DNA of 64,000 nt, from assembly GCF_039696035.1 (NCBI RefSeq), contig NZ_CP155567.1, forward strand, positions 3,467,001 through 3,531,000. The letters are read 5' to 3'. This DNA is from Microbulbifer sp. SAOS-129_SWC. Lineage in GTDB: Bacteria > Pseudomonadota > Gammaproteobacteria > Pseudomonadales > Cellvibrionaceae. Below, one piece after another: positions 55,910 through 64,000 of this stretch. The stretch's first letter is position 1, and the number at the start of each line of letters is the position of its first letter. Made by a program: the position numbers and the translations under genes. Under the pieces are notes generated by a model. That model saw nothing but the letters and a program-made list of their open reading frames with translations, was not told the origin of the DNA and did no database searches.

Positions 55910-58900
55910 ATGCGTTTTAACCTGTCCGAGTGGGCCCTGAAAAATCGCCCGCTGGTGCTCTACGCGATGATCGTACTGGGGGTACTGGGTGCGGTCTCTT
56001 ACACCCAGCTGGGCCAGAGCGAAGACCCGCCGTTTACTTTCAAGGTGATGGTGATCAACACCCTGTGGCCCGGCGCCAGCGCCAAGGAAGTTTCCCGGCA
56101 GGTTACCGAACGTATCGAAAAGAAGCTGATGGAAACCGGCGACTACGACCGCATCACCTCCTTTTCCCGCCCGGGCCAGTCCCAGGTGATGTTCGTCGCC
56201 CGCGACGATATGCGCTCGAGCAAAATCCCCGATCTCTGGTACCAGGTGCGCAAGAAGGTCAACGACATCCGCCACACGCTGCCACCGGATGTGCAGGGAC
56301 CGTTTTTCAACGATGAATTCGGCACGACTTTCGGCAACATCTACGCGCTGACGGGCAAGGGCTTTGACTACGCGCTGAAAAAAGATTACGCCGAGCGTCT
56401 GCGGCTGGCGCTGCAACGGGTGCCGGACGTGGGCAAGGTGGAGCTGATCGGCCTGCAGGACGAGAAGATCTGGGTCGATATCTCCAATACCAAGCTGGCC
56501 TCACTCGGTATTCCGCTGTCGGCGGTTCTCGGCGCACTGCAGGCCCAGAACAGCGTTGCCGATGCCGGCTTCGTCGACACCCCCAGCGACCGGGTGCGTA
56601 TCCGCGTCAGTGGTCGCTTCCAGTCGGTAGATGAAATCCGCCGCTTCCCGATCAGTGTCGACGGCCGCACCCAGGCGCTCGGCGATATCGCCGACGTGCA
56701 CCGCGGCTTCAGCGATCCGCCGCAGCCACGCATGCGCTTTATGGGCCATGACGCCATCGGTATTGCCGTGTCGATGAAAAAGGGCGGCGACATTCTCGCA
56801 CTGGGTAAGCACCTGGATGCCGAGTTTGCCAAACTGCAGCAGGACCTGCCACTGGGGCTGGAGTTGAACAAGGTGTCCGACCAGCCGGCAGCGGTGGAGC
56901 GCGGGGTGGGCGAATTCCTGCGCGTTCTGGCCGAGGCGCTGACGATCGTGCTGCTGGTGAGTTTTTTCTCTCTGGGCGCGCGCACCGGCCTGGTGGTGGC
57001 GTTGTCGATTCCACTGGTGCTGGCGATGACCTTTGCGCTGATGCACTACTTCGATATCGGCCTGCACAAGATTTCCCTCGGCGCACTGGTACTGGCGCTG
57101 GGGCTGATGGTCGACGATGCCATCATCGCCGTGGAGATGATGGCGATCAAAATGGAACAGGGACTCAGCCGGCTCAAGGCGGCCGGCTTTGCCTGGACCA
57201 GCACCGCCTTCCCGATGCTGACCGGTACCCTGATCACCGCCGCCGGCTTCCTGCCGATTGCCACCGCGCAATCCGGCACCGGCGAGTACACCCGCTCCAT
57301 TTTCCAGGTGGTGACCCTGTCGCTGCTGGCCTCGTGGATTGCCGCGGTGGTATTCGTACCCTACCTGGGCGACCGGCTGTTGCCCAACCTGGCCCGCCGC
57401 GACGCCAGTGGCGCGGTACACGATCCCTACCACAAGCCGTTTTACCGGCGGTTCCGCCGCCTGGTGACCTGGTGCCTGCGCCATCGCAAAACGGTGATCG
57501 CACTGACGCTGCTGGTTTTTGTCGGCGCCATTGCACTGTTCCGCCTTGTACCGCAGCAGTTTTTCCCGTCGTCAGCACGACTGGAACTGATGGTGGACCT
57601 GAAACTGAACGAAGGTGCCTCGCTGGACGCTACCGAGTACCAGGCCAAACGCCTGGAGAAGCTGCTGGCCGGCAACAAGCAGGTGGAGAATTACGTCGCC
57701 TATGCGGGCACCGGCTCGCCGCGCTTCTACCTGCCGCTGGATCAGCAGCTGCCCGCCGCGAGTTTCGCCCAGTTCGTGCTGATGACCCGCAGCGTCGAGG
57801 AGCGCGAACAGGTGCGCGACTGGCTTATCGATACACTGCATGAACAATTCCCGAGTGCGCGCACACGGGTTTCGCGGCTGGAAAACGGGCCGCCGGTGGG
57901 CTATCCGGTGCAGTTCCGCGTATCCGGCGAAGATATTCCCGAGGTGCGCAAACTCGCCCGTGAAGTCGCGGACAAGGTGCGCGAAAACCCGGCAGTGACC
58001 AATGTACACCTGGACTGGGAAGAACCGAGTAAATCGGTACAGCTGCACGTAGACCAGGCTCGCGCCCGCGCCCTCGGGGTCAACTCCGCGGATCTGTCGC
58101 GGGCACTCCACAGCACCCTGTCGGGCATTCCGGTGAGCCAGTACCGCGAGGACAACGAGCTGATCGACGTGGAGGTGCGCGGCGATCACCATGAACGCAA
58201 GGCGCTGGGCCAGCTCGGCGACCTGACAGTACAGACCGACAGCGGCCGCAGCGTGCCGCTGAACCAGATTGCCAAACTGGATTACGGCTTTGAGGAAGGG
58301 GTTATCTGGCACCGCAACCGCCTGCCCACCGTCACCGTACGCGCGGATATCTATGGCAAGCAGCAGCCCGCTACCGTGGTCAACCAGATCTGGCCGCAGC
58401 TGCAGCAGATTCGTGCGCAGCTGCCGCCCGGTTACCTGCTGCAGATCGGCGGCAGCGTGGAAGAGTCTGCCCGCGGCCAGGCATCGGTCAACGCCGGTAT
58501 GCCGCTGTTCCTCTTGGTGGTGATGACACTGCTGATGTTACAGCTGCGCAGCTTCTCGCTGTCGGCGATGGTGTTTTTGACCGCGCCGCTGGGCATTATC
58601 GGCGTGACCGTATTCCTGCTGGTATTCCACCAGCCCTTCGGCTTTGTGGCCATGCTCGGCACCATCGCGCTGGCGGGCATGATCATGCGCAACTCGGTGA
58701 TCCTGGTCGACCAGATCCAGCAGGACATAGCCCAGGGCCTGAGCCGCTGGGAGGCGATCGTCGAATCCACCGTACGCCGCTTCCGCCCCATCGTGCTGAC
58801 CGCACTGACCGCGGTACTGGCGATGATTCCGCTATCGCGCAGTGACTTCTTCGGCCCCATGGCGGTGGCCATTATGGGCGGGCTGATCGTGGCCACGGCA

Positions 58901-59056
58901 CTGACACTGCTGTTCCTGCCGGCGCTGTACGCGGCTTTCTTCAGGGTTCGAGAAGGAGAAGGTGCAGGGGAAACGCAAAGCGATGACAGCCCTCGCGCGC
59001 GTTTGTCCTGGCAGTCGCTGAGTCGCCGGCTGTCGCGCAGCAAGGATCCGGCCTAG
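55910..59056 (+). CDS. RND-family (HAE1-type) efflux transporter
   Basis: 1048 residues, the normal size. Membrane helix 1 is followed by the porter and docking domains, and helix 4 carries the proton-relay Asp pair in LGLMVDDAIIAVEMM near residue 405. The second half repeats this pattern (GTIALAGMIMRNSVILVDQI). It exports drugs or other amphiphiles. It follows the adaptor gene by 102 bp and is presumably under the divergent TetR-type regulator. Confidence 0.94.
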   Translation: MRFNLSEWALKNRPLVLYAMIVLGVLGAVSYTQLGQSEDPPFTFKVMVINTLWPGASAKEVSRQVTERIEKKLMETGDYDRITSFSRPGQSQVMFVARDDMRSSKIPDLWYQVRKKVNDIRHTLPPDVQGPFFNDEFGTTFGNIYALTGKGFDYALKKDYAERLRLALQRVPDVGKVELIGLQDEKIWVDISNTKLASLGIPLSAVLGALQAQNSVADAGFVDTPSDRVRIRVSGRFQSVDEIRRFPISVDGRTQALGDIADVHRGFSDPPQPRMRFMGHDAIGIAVSMKKGGDILALGKHLDAEFAKLQQDLPLGLELNKVSDQPAAVERGVGEFLRVLAEALTIVLLVSFFSLGARTGLVVALSIPLVLAMTFALMHYFDIGLHKISLGALVLALGLMVDDAIIAVEMMAIKMEQGLSRLKAAGFAWTSTAFPMLTGTLITAAGFLPIATAQSGTGEYTRSIFQVVTLSLLASWIAAVVFVPYLGDRLLPNLARRDASGAVHDPYHKPFYRRFRRLVTWCLRHRKTVIALTLLVFVGAIALFRLVPQQFFPSSARLELMVDLKLNEGASLDATEYQAKRLEKLLAGNKQVENYVAYAGTGSPRFYLPLDQQLPAASFAQFVLMTRSVEEREQVRDWLIDTLHEQFPSARTRVSRLENGPPVGYPVQFRVSGEDIPEVRKLAREVADKVRENPAVTNVHLDWEEPSKSVQLHVDQARARALGVNSADLSRALHSTLSGIPVSQYREDNELIDVEVRGDHHERKALGQLGDLTVQTDSGRSVPLNQIAKLDYGFEEGVIWHRNRLPTVTVRADIYGKQQPATVVNQIWPQLQQIRAQLPPGYLLQIGGSVEESARGQASVNAGMPLFLLVVMTLLMLQLRSFSLSAMVFLTAPLGIIGVTVFLLVFHQPFGFVAMLGTIALAGMIMRNSVILVDQIQQDIAQGLSRWEAIVESTVRRFRPIVLTALTAVLAMIPLSRSDFFGPMAVAIMGGLIVATALTLLFLPALYAAFFRVREGEGAGETQSDDSPRARLSWQSLSRRLSRSKDPA

Positions 59057-59073
59057 CGGGCTGCCGGCGAGAC

Positions 59074-59213
59074 GGGCGGACACAAGGTCCGCCCCTACGG
59101 AACAGGCCACCAAGTTCTAAAGGCGTTCAATGCCGCTGGTGGCCTGTCGCAAATCAGTGCAAAAGAAATCGCATGTCGATCTGCACGGGCGAACCTTGTG
59201 TTCGCCCGTGCAG
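59074..59213. terminator. Two hairpins between converging RND and GDPD genes
   Basis: GGGCGGAC-acaag-GTCCGCCC (59074-59094) and CTGCACGGGCGAAC-cttgt-GTTCGCCCGTGCAG (59181-59213, 14-bp perfect stem) lie between two convergent genes. Their loops are ACAAG and the complementary CTTGT. They probably mark transcript ends on both strands. Confidence 0.6.
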
Positions 59214-59218
59214 CTGCC

Positions 59219-60112
59219 CTACCCCCGCAACGACAGCAGAGTATCGGGCCGATTGGTGACGATGCCGTCCAGCCCCAGCGCGATGAACGCGCGCATCTCT
59301 TCCGGTTTATCCACAGTCCACACCGACAAATGCAGCCCGCAGCGGTGCGCCGCGCGCACAAAACGCCGGGTGAAGACACGGATGCCGTGAAATTCCGGCG
59401 GCAGCTGCATGGTCTGGTATGCGGGGCGCAGCAGCTTTTCCGCGCCGAGCAGCTGGGCGGCGAAGAACAGCAGCCCTTCCGGCAGCGTCGCGCCGGTGGC
59501 CGCCTGTGGACAAAGCTGGCGGAATTGGGCGATGACCCGGTAGTGGAAGGACGACACCACCACCCGCGTTTCCGCCCCCGCCGCGCGCACACTGTGCGCC
59601 AGTGCCGCCGCCGCACGCAGGTCGTTGTTCTTGAGCTCGATAATCATCGGCGTATTCGGCAGCGCGGCGAAGACTTCATCGACCGTACTGATGGGCAGCG
59701 GCCGCGCGCGGTAGGGGAAGGTCTCGCCGTCGCGCGTCCATCGGTGCGCGGCGTTCAGGCGGCGCAATTCCTCCAGGGTCATGTCCTGTACGGCGCCACG
59801 GCCATCGCTGGTGCGCTCGAGGTTGCCATCGTGGATCAGGACCAGCGCACCATCGGCGGTGAGATTGAGGTCGAACTCCAGCGCGTCGACGCCCAGCTCG
59901 ACCATTTGCTGCAGGTAATGCAGCGTATTGCCGGGATAGAGACCGCTATTGGCCTCGTCGCCGTGGGAGATCACCAGCGTCTGGCCATTGCCGGCGCGGT
60001 GCAGCGGCGACGACGCCACCGGGCGGGCGCGGGCGTAGAGCCATAGCCCCACAAGCAGGAGACAGAAGAGGAAGAAACTGAACATCGGTGGCCGCAGTGG
60101 TGAGATTGACAA
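59219..60112 (-). CDS. Glycerophosphodiester phosphodiesterase family protein
   Basis: 297 residues with an N-terminal membrane helix (about 10-26). GDPD landmarks are present: VDALEFDLNLTADG (metal Glu and Asp), LVLIHDGNLERTSDG and the closing WTVDKPEEMRAFIALGLDGIVTNRPD. The N-terminal HR motif is replaced by ISHGDE and PENT by PGNT, so the Arg and one Glu of classical GDPDs are missing, as in a divergent subfamily. It may hydrolyse another phosphodiester in the membrane or periplasm. Confidence 0.88.
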   Translation of the reverse strand: MSISPLRPPMFSFFLFCLLLVGLWLYARARPVASSPLHRAGNGQTLVISHGDEANSGLYPGNTLHYLQQMVELGVDALEFDLNLTADGALVLIHDGNLERTSDGRGAVQDMTLEELRRLNAAHRWTRDGETFPYRARPLPISTVDEVFAALPNTPMIIELKNNDLRAAAALAHSVRAAGAETRVVVSSFHYRVIAQFRQLCPQAATGATLPEGLLFFAAQLLGAEKLLRPAYQTMQLPPEFHGIRVFTRRFVRAAHRCGLHLSVWTVDKPEEMRAFIALGLDGIVTNRPDTLLSLRG

Positions 60113-60124
60113 GGCTTATTGTAG

Positions 60125-60143
60125 AAGCGGCCGTTGGCCGCTT
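60125..60143. repeat. Short REP-like hairpin
   Basis: AAGCGGCC-gtt-GGCCGCTT lies between the VWA and GDPD genes. The arms resemble the REP-like palindrome at 22030. Confidence 0.5.
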
Positions 60144-60165
60144 GTGCATGAATCGGCGGGCAAAC

Positions 60166-60816
60166 TCAGGGCAGGATCTTTTCCAGCCGCTCGAGGTCGT
60201 TGACGACCCGCCAGCTGCCGCCATTGTCCTCGACTTTCTGCTGCCACTGGTGCAGACGCCCGAGGTACTCGTTGGGGTCGACATTGTCGCTGCGCAGCTT
60301 GGTCACGTTCAGCGCCACCAGATTGAAGCCGTCCAGGTGCAGCGGCACGTCGCGGTTGTAGCCCTTCTTGATCTCTTCCTTGAGGTCGGAAAAAATCAGG
60401 ATGGTCTTGCGCCCCGGGTGCTTTTCGTTGAGAAACTCCACCGCCTGCAGCAGGCCGCCGGTGATATCGGTGTAGGCTGCCGGCCGGGCATCGTCGACGA
60501 ATTTCTGGATCGACTGCTGGAAGGCGCGCTTCTGTTGATTGGTGACACTGGGGCGGTCGTCGAAGGTCACCTTGGCCTTGATATTCTTCTCGCTGAAGCT
60601 GCCACTGTTGATACTGGCCACCGCGAAGGTATCACCGGGATTCATCTTCGCCAGCGTGTAGTTGATCACCTGCTGTGCCTTGTCCAGCTCTTTTGTATAG
60701 GTGCCGGAGGTGTCGATCAGCATGTAAACGCCCTGGCTGTGGATAACCGGTTTTCCACAGGCGACCAGCAACAGGCCGCACAGGGCGGCCACCATTAGAC
60801 TGTACAGTTTTTTCAT
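60166..60816 (-). CDS. VWA-domain lipoprotein
   Basis: 216 residues with lipobox LLVAC (Cys20) followed by one von Willebrand A domain. The MIDAS motif is LIDTSGTY (DxSxT), with later AYTDITGG and LIFSDLKEE supplying the Thr and Asp ligands. It should bind a divalent metal and a protein partner. Its start overlaps the membrane-protein gene by 4 bp, which strongly suggests a two-protein complex. Confidence 0.85.
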   Translation of the reverse strand: MKKLYSLMVAALCGLLLVACGKPVIHSQGVYMLIDTSGTYTKELDKAQQVINYTLAKMNPGDTFAVASINSGSFSEKNIKAKVTFDDRPSVTNQQKRAFQQSIQKFVDDARPAAYTDITGGLLQAVEFLNEKHPGRKTILIFSDLKEEIKKGYNRDVPLHLDGFNLVALNVTKLRSDNVDPNEYLGRLHQWQQKVEDNGGSWRVVNDLERLEKILP

Positions 60817-62222
60817 TGGGCCTTCTCCGCGCTGCCGGCGACGGCGGAGCTGTTACGCCAGTCGAGGAATTTGCTCTCCAGCCACAGGGGGAAGAAGATG
60901 GCGATATCGTACAGCCGCACCAGCATGGCGCCGAGGCGCAGGGATGCGGTGCCGGTAAGGCGCAGCAGTACCGACAGCGCCCGCAGTACAAACGCCGACA
61001 GCACACCGATGACGGTGCGCGCCGAGGCGATAAAGTTCTCCAGGGGTATGGCGACAAACGTCAGCGCAAATGGCAGAACGAAGCCCATGCCCATCTGCGC
61101 GGCCGTGGTGATCCAGTAGAGTCCGCCGGCACCGGCGGTAATCTGCTCGCCGCGCAACTGCGCACTCACCGCCAGGTCTTCCTGCATCAGGATCTCGCGC
61201 ATAAAGGCCAGCCCGGCCTCGACGCTGGCGAGGAAGAACAGCAGAATAAACGCCGCCCACATCATGCGCCGGCGCAGCTTGTCGCTGAGCGCCCCGATCA
61301 CCGGAAACAGCCGCGTGATACGCAGGCACTCCATCAGAAACAGGCCCATGGAGACCTCGACCAGGATAATCACCAGCGCCGAGATATCCGCCACTTTGAA
61401 ATTGCCGATATAGCTGGTACCACCCACCATTTCACTCATCGGCCGCGCAATCAGGTGGAAGTTGATCAGCGCCCCGCCGACGGCGACCGCGAGCACAAAC
61501 GCGGAGATAAAGAACTGGCTCAGGGACGACGACGACAACATACGCTGGGCGCGGTCGCTGTCCTGCTGGATTTCCTCGTAGCGCTCCATATGCCCGTCCA
61601 GCACCTTGGCGCGGTGCTGTACCGATTCCACGCTTTTGTTGACCCGCCCGAGGGTGGTCAGCATCGAGCGCCAGTGCGGCATCATGCGTTTCAGCAGCTG
61701 GTGACGCTCGCGCGCCGACTCGCGATAGGCTTCCAGTGCCTTGGATTCCGCCTTGCGCATGGACGAGTGGATGATCTCCAGCACATCGCCCACCACCGGA
61801 TCCTGCTTGGCGGGAATTTCCGCCACTGCCTGGATCGCCTTGGCCCAGTTGGTGGGCTCCGGCGGCACTTCGGCGCTGCGCACATAATCTTCGTCGATCG
61901 CGGTAAGCTGCTCACACAGGCGCCGGTGCAGTGTCGGATACTGCGCCAACTCCTTTTTCATCGTGGTCTCGATGCGGTCGAATTCCCGCTCCACATGGCG
62001 CTCGGCCGCCTCGCGTCCGGCTGCCATCAGCACCTCGCGGTTGCGCTGCTGCAGGCGCATTTCGGCACTGGCCACCGCATTGGCGCCCAGGCGTAGCGAG
62101 TGATGAAAGAAACGCGCCAGGGACAGGATGCCCTGGTGAACCGGCCTACGCGCGACAAACAACGCCACCAGCCCCAACGCAAACCACAGCCAGAGCGGCA
62201 GGCTATTGAAGAGTTCGGTCAC
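60813..62222 (-). CDS. Membrane protein with coiled-coil domain, partner of VWA lipoprotein
   Basis: 469 residues. One helix at the N-terminus (residues 9-24) is followed by about 200 residues of charged, helical, largely coiled-coil sequence (cytoplasmic or periplasmic, orientation uncertain). The C-terminal half has five or six hydrophobic segments, for example FFISAFVLAVAVGGALI, ALVIILVEVSMGLFLM, MMWAAFILLFFLASVEAGLAF and IGVLSAFVLRALSVLL. I cannot assign it to a named family. Coupled translation with the VWA gene is the main clue to function. Confidence 0.75.
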   Translation of the reverse strand: MTELFNSLPLWLWFALGLVALFVARRPVHQGILSLARFFHHSLRLGANAVASAEMRLQQRNREVLMAAGREAAERHVEREFDRIETTMKKELAQYPTLHRRLCEQLTAIDEDYVRSAEVPPEPTNWAKAIQAVAEIPAKQDPVVGDVLEIIHSSMRKAESKALEAYRESARERHQLLKRMMPHWRSMLTTLGRVNKSVESVQHRAKVLDGHMERYEEIQQDSDRAQRMLSSSSLSQFFISAFVLAVAVGGALINFHLIARPMSEMVGGTSYIGNFKVADISALVIILVEVSMGLFLMECLRITRLFPVIGALSDKLRRRMMWAAFILLFFLASVEAGLAFMREILMQEDLAVSAQLRGEQITAGAGGLYWITTAAQMGMGFVLPFALTFVAIPLENFIASARTVIGVLSAFVLRALSVLLRLTGTASLRLGAMLVRLYDIAIFFPLWLESKFLDWRNSSAVAGSAEKAQ

Positions 62223-62428
62223 GGTGTTGCCTCCTCGGTTATTGTGATGTTGGATTCATCCTAACAGCACAAGGCAACACAATCGCCCATAAGTTCACAG
62301 TTTACGGGGCAAGTGGACTTGCCACGCAGGCCAGGAAGTACAAAATTCAACCAACTCGCGTAGAAAGTGAGCCGCAGCGGGAAACCCGATCAATCGGCCA
62401 GTAACCGGGCCGCGAGCGATACGCCCGG

Positions 62429-63256
62429 TCAGCGGCGCGCCGGTTCCGCTGCCAGCAGCCGATTGACCTCCGCCAGCTTTTTCAGCGCGTGGGGATAGGG
62501 ATTGATTGCCACCGCCTTCTCCCAATACGTCCGGGCTTCCGCATAGCGCTTGTGTGCCATCAGAAACTGGGCATAGTTGCCATAGTAAATGGCTGTACCG
62601 GGATTCTTGTCGATATTTTCGCGCAGCAGCCTCTCCTGCCCGGAAAAGTCTCTGGTCAGTCTCGCCACTTTCTGCCGGTGGATATTCAGCAGATTCCGCT
62701 GGTGCGCGAGTACGACCCGCTGCCCGGCCTCGTCAAAATACGCGGATGCCCTTTGTGCATCGCGCATTTTTTCCGCGACGATACCCCTGAAATACCAGGG
62801 ATAAAAACTCTTTGCATCCAGGTCGTGCGCTTTGTTCAGGACTTCCCAGGCCAACTTGTATTTGCCCTCAACAATCAACACCCTGGCGTAATGCGCCTGG
62901 GCCTGGCTCAAACCGGGCGCGAGGGATCTCGCCCGCCCGGCGAGCTGCAGGGCCCGCTCCACAGTGCCCGGAACAAATGAGCCGGCGGAATACCAATCAC
63001 CGATATCGTAGCCGGCAACCAGTGTGGCCAGAGACGCGCACAGGTATACCCAGGGATCATCGCGGCGCTGTGCCAGTGGCGCTTTGAGTTCCGTGGCAAC
63101 CTCGCGCAGCAGTTGGTGATCGAATACATTCGCCTCAAGGCGATAATAGGTTTTTTCGAAATCGGAGGACGCATGGCTTTGCGGCGAAGACAGAGTCATC
63201 AGCGTGAACGACAGCAGTGTGATTACGCTACGGAATGACAGCGAACGGAATCCCAT
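62429..63256 (-). CDS. Exported TPR-repeat protein
   Basis: 275 residues with a signal peptide (cleavage near SHA-SSDF). TPR-like units include AQAHYARVLIVEGKYKLAWEVLNKAHDL, PWYFRGIVAEKMRDAQRASAYFDEA and YGNYAQFLMAHKRYAEARTYWEKAVAINP (described by their key positions, about residues 110-260). It is separated from the VWA/membrane pair by about 200 bp. A periplasmic scaffold is likely; its partner is unknown. Confidence 0.78.
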   Translation of the reverse strand: MGFRSLSFRSVITLLSFTLMTLSSPQSHASSDFEKTYYRLEANVFDHQLLREVATELKAPLAQRRDDPWVYLCASLATLVAGYDIGDWYSAGSFVPGTVERALQLAGRARSLAPGLSQAQAHYARVLIVEGKYKLAWEVLNKAHDLDAKSFYPWYFRGIVAEKMRDAQRASAYFDEAGQRVVLAHQRNLLNIHRQKVARLTRDFSGQERLLRENIDKNPGTAIYYGNYAQFLMAHKRYAEARTYWEKAVAINPYPHALKKLAEVNRLLAAEPARR

Positions 63257-63319
63257 TTCAACTCTCCCTGTTGTCAGATTTTTCTATTTATTAGACCAGG
63301 CCGCGCGCAACGACGCTCG

Positions 63320-64000
63320 TCAATCGAGACGCTTGTTAAAGCGCAGTATTGCCAGCGTCATCATCACCGCAATAAACACCAGCAGTGCCAGCCAATCGGG
63401 CCACAGCTCGGTGACGCTGGCGCCGCGCAGCATGATACCGCGGATCAGGCGCAGGAAATGGGTCAGCGGCAGCACTTCGGCAATCCACTGTGCCACCTTG
63501 GGCATGCCATCGAACGGAAACATAAAGCCGGATAGCAGTATCGATGGCAGGAATACAAAAAATGTCATCTGCATGGCCTGGAACTGCGATTGGGCGCGCG
63601 TGGAAATCAGCAGCCCCATGCTGAGGTTGGCGAGAATCAGCAGTATTGCCGCCCAGTAAACATCGATCAGGCTGCCGCGAATCGGCACGCTGAACAGCAG
63701 CGTTCCCAGCAGCAGGATCAGGCTGGTCTGCACCAGGCCGATGACACCGTAGGGCAGCACCTTGCCGACCATCAGCTCGGCCCGGCTGATCGGAGTGGCG
63801 ATCAGTAATTCCATATTGCCACGTTCGCGCTCGCGCACGATCGCCACGGCGGTAAACATCACCATGGTCATGGTGAGAATAATACCGATCAGCCCCGGTA
63901 CGATATTGATCGCGGAAACCCGCTGCGGGTTGTAAAAACTGACGACGCTGATCGGCCGCTTGGGCAGTGGCACGGAGGAATTGCGCGGTTCCGCCGGGTT
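63320..64000 (-). CDS. ABC-2 type permease, C-terminal part (5' end beyond the window)
   Basis: The frame is open from the right edge to 63320, about 226 codons, so the N-terminus is missing. Five membrane helices and the signature AIVRERERGNMELLIATPISRAELMVGKVLPYG are visible (given as key segment ERERGNMELL). It matches the YhhJ/YbhR type of exporter permease. The ATPase gene would be expected further right, outside the window. Confidence 0.88.
   Translation of the reverse strand, partial: NPAEPRNSSVPLPKRPISVVSFYNPQRVSAINIVPGLIGIILTMTMVMFTAVAIVRERERGNMELLIATPISRAELMVGKVLPYGVIGLVQTSLILLLGTLLFSVPIRGSLIDVYWAAILLILANLSMGLLISTRAQSQFQAMQMTFFVFLPSILLSGFMFPFDGMPKVAQWIAEVLPLTHFLRLIRGIMLRGASVTELWPDWLALLVFIAVMMTLAILRFNKRLD

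Overview
The window looks like chromosomal DNA of a GC-rich, free-living gammaproteobacterium. The block secG-tpiA-glmM-folP-ftsH-rlmE with divergent yhbY, preceded by tRNA-Leu, is classical gammaproteobacterial synteny. Gene content (membrane-bound transhydrogenase, assimilatory nitrate reduction laid out as in Pseudomonas, thiosulfate dehydrogenase) fits a marine heterotroph, possibly a Cellvibrionales member such as Microbulbifer. That placement is inference.

Layout. 1-14.9 kb (minus strand): a truncated giant secreted DUF11-type surface protein, then a nine-gene operon-like run encoding a TolQ/ExbB-type motor, two ExbD/TolR-type subunits, an AgmX/TonB-like inner-membrane protein, two TPR lipoproteins, a periplasmic TPR/coiled-coil protein and two small exported proteins. 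The parts list resembles the Agl-Glt/Nfs trans-envelope machines of myxobacteria. 15.5-22.4 kb: tRNA-Leu(GAG) and housekeeping genes. 22.6-24.3 kb: a tsdBA thiosulfate dehydrogenase pair. 24.4-29.4 kb: an S41 protease lipoprotein and pntAB. 30.2-33.6 kb (minus): moaA-mobA-moaB-moaC-moaD-moaE for molybdenum cofactor. 34.1-46 kb (plus): nitrate assimilation, with the NasT/NasS sensor-antiterminator pair, nitrate transporter, PP2C-kinase fusion, NirB, NirD and nitrate reductase, followed by moeA. 47.4-48.9 kb: VOC, dienelactone-hydrolase and ABM-monooxygenase family genes. 49.4-51.8 kb: soxR with a textbook SoxR-type promoter driving a flavin reductase and an MFS exporter. 52-59 kb: an ABC-2 exporter and a TetR-controlled RND efflux pump. 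59.2-64 kb: GDPD, a VWA lipoprotein plus membrane-protein pair, a TPR protein and the edge of an ABC-2 permease.

How the parts fit. The Moco genes on both sides of the nas genes supply the cofactor of the nitrate reductase. Three sites with the same sigma54-like GG-N10-GA spacing precede nasT, the nitrate transporter gene and nirB. The transporter leader has a hairpin with an ANTAR-type hexaloop followed by an intrinsic terminator, which suggests NasT antitermination.

The least expected structures are repeats. Two copies of a ~374-bp sequence lie in inverted orientation at 39418-39791 and 49009-49381 and bracket the 9.2-kb nirB-to-monooxygenase segment. Each copy contains two long palindromes from a family with a conserved core and variable self-complementary arms. 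A fifth member lies between nirB and nirD, and a different palindrome is embedded inside the nirD coding sequence. No transposase, phage gene, rRNA or CRISPR array was seen.
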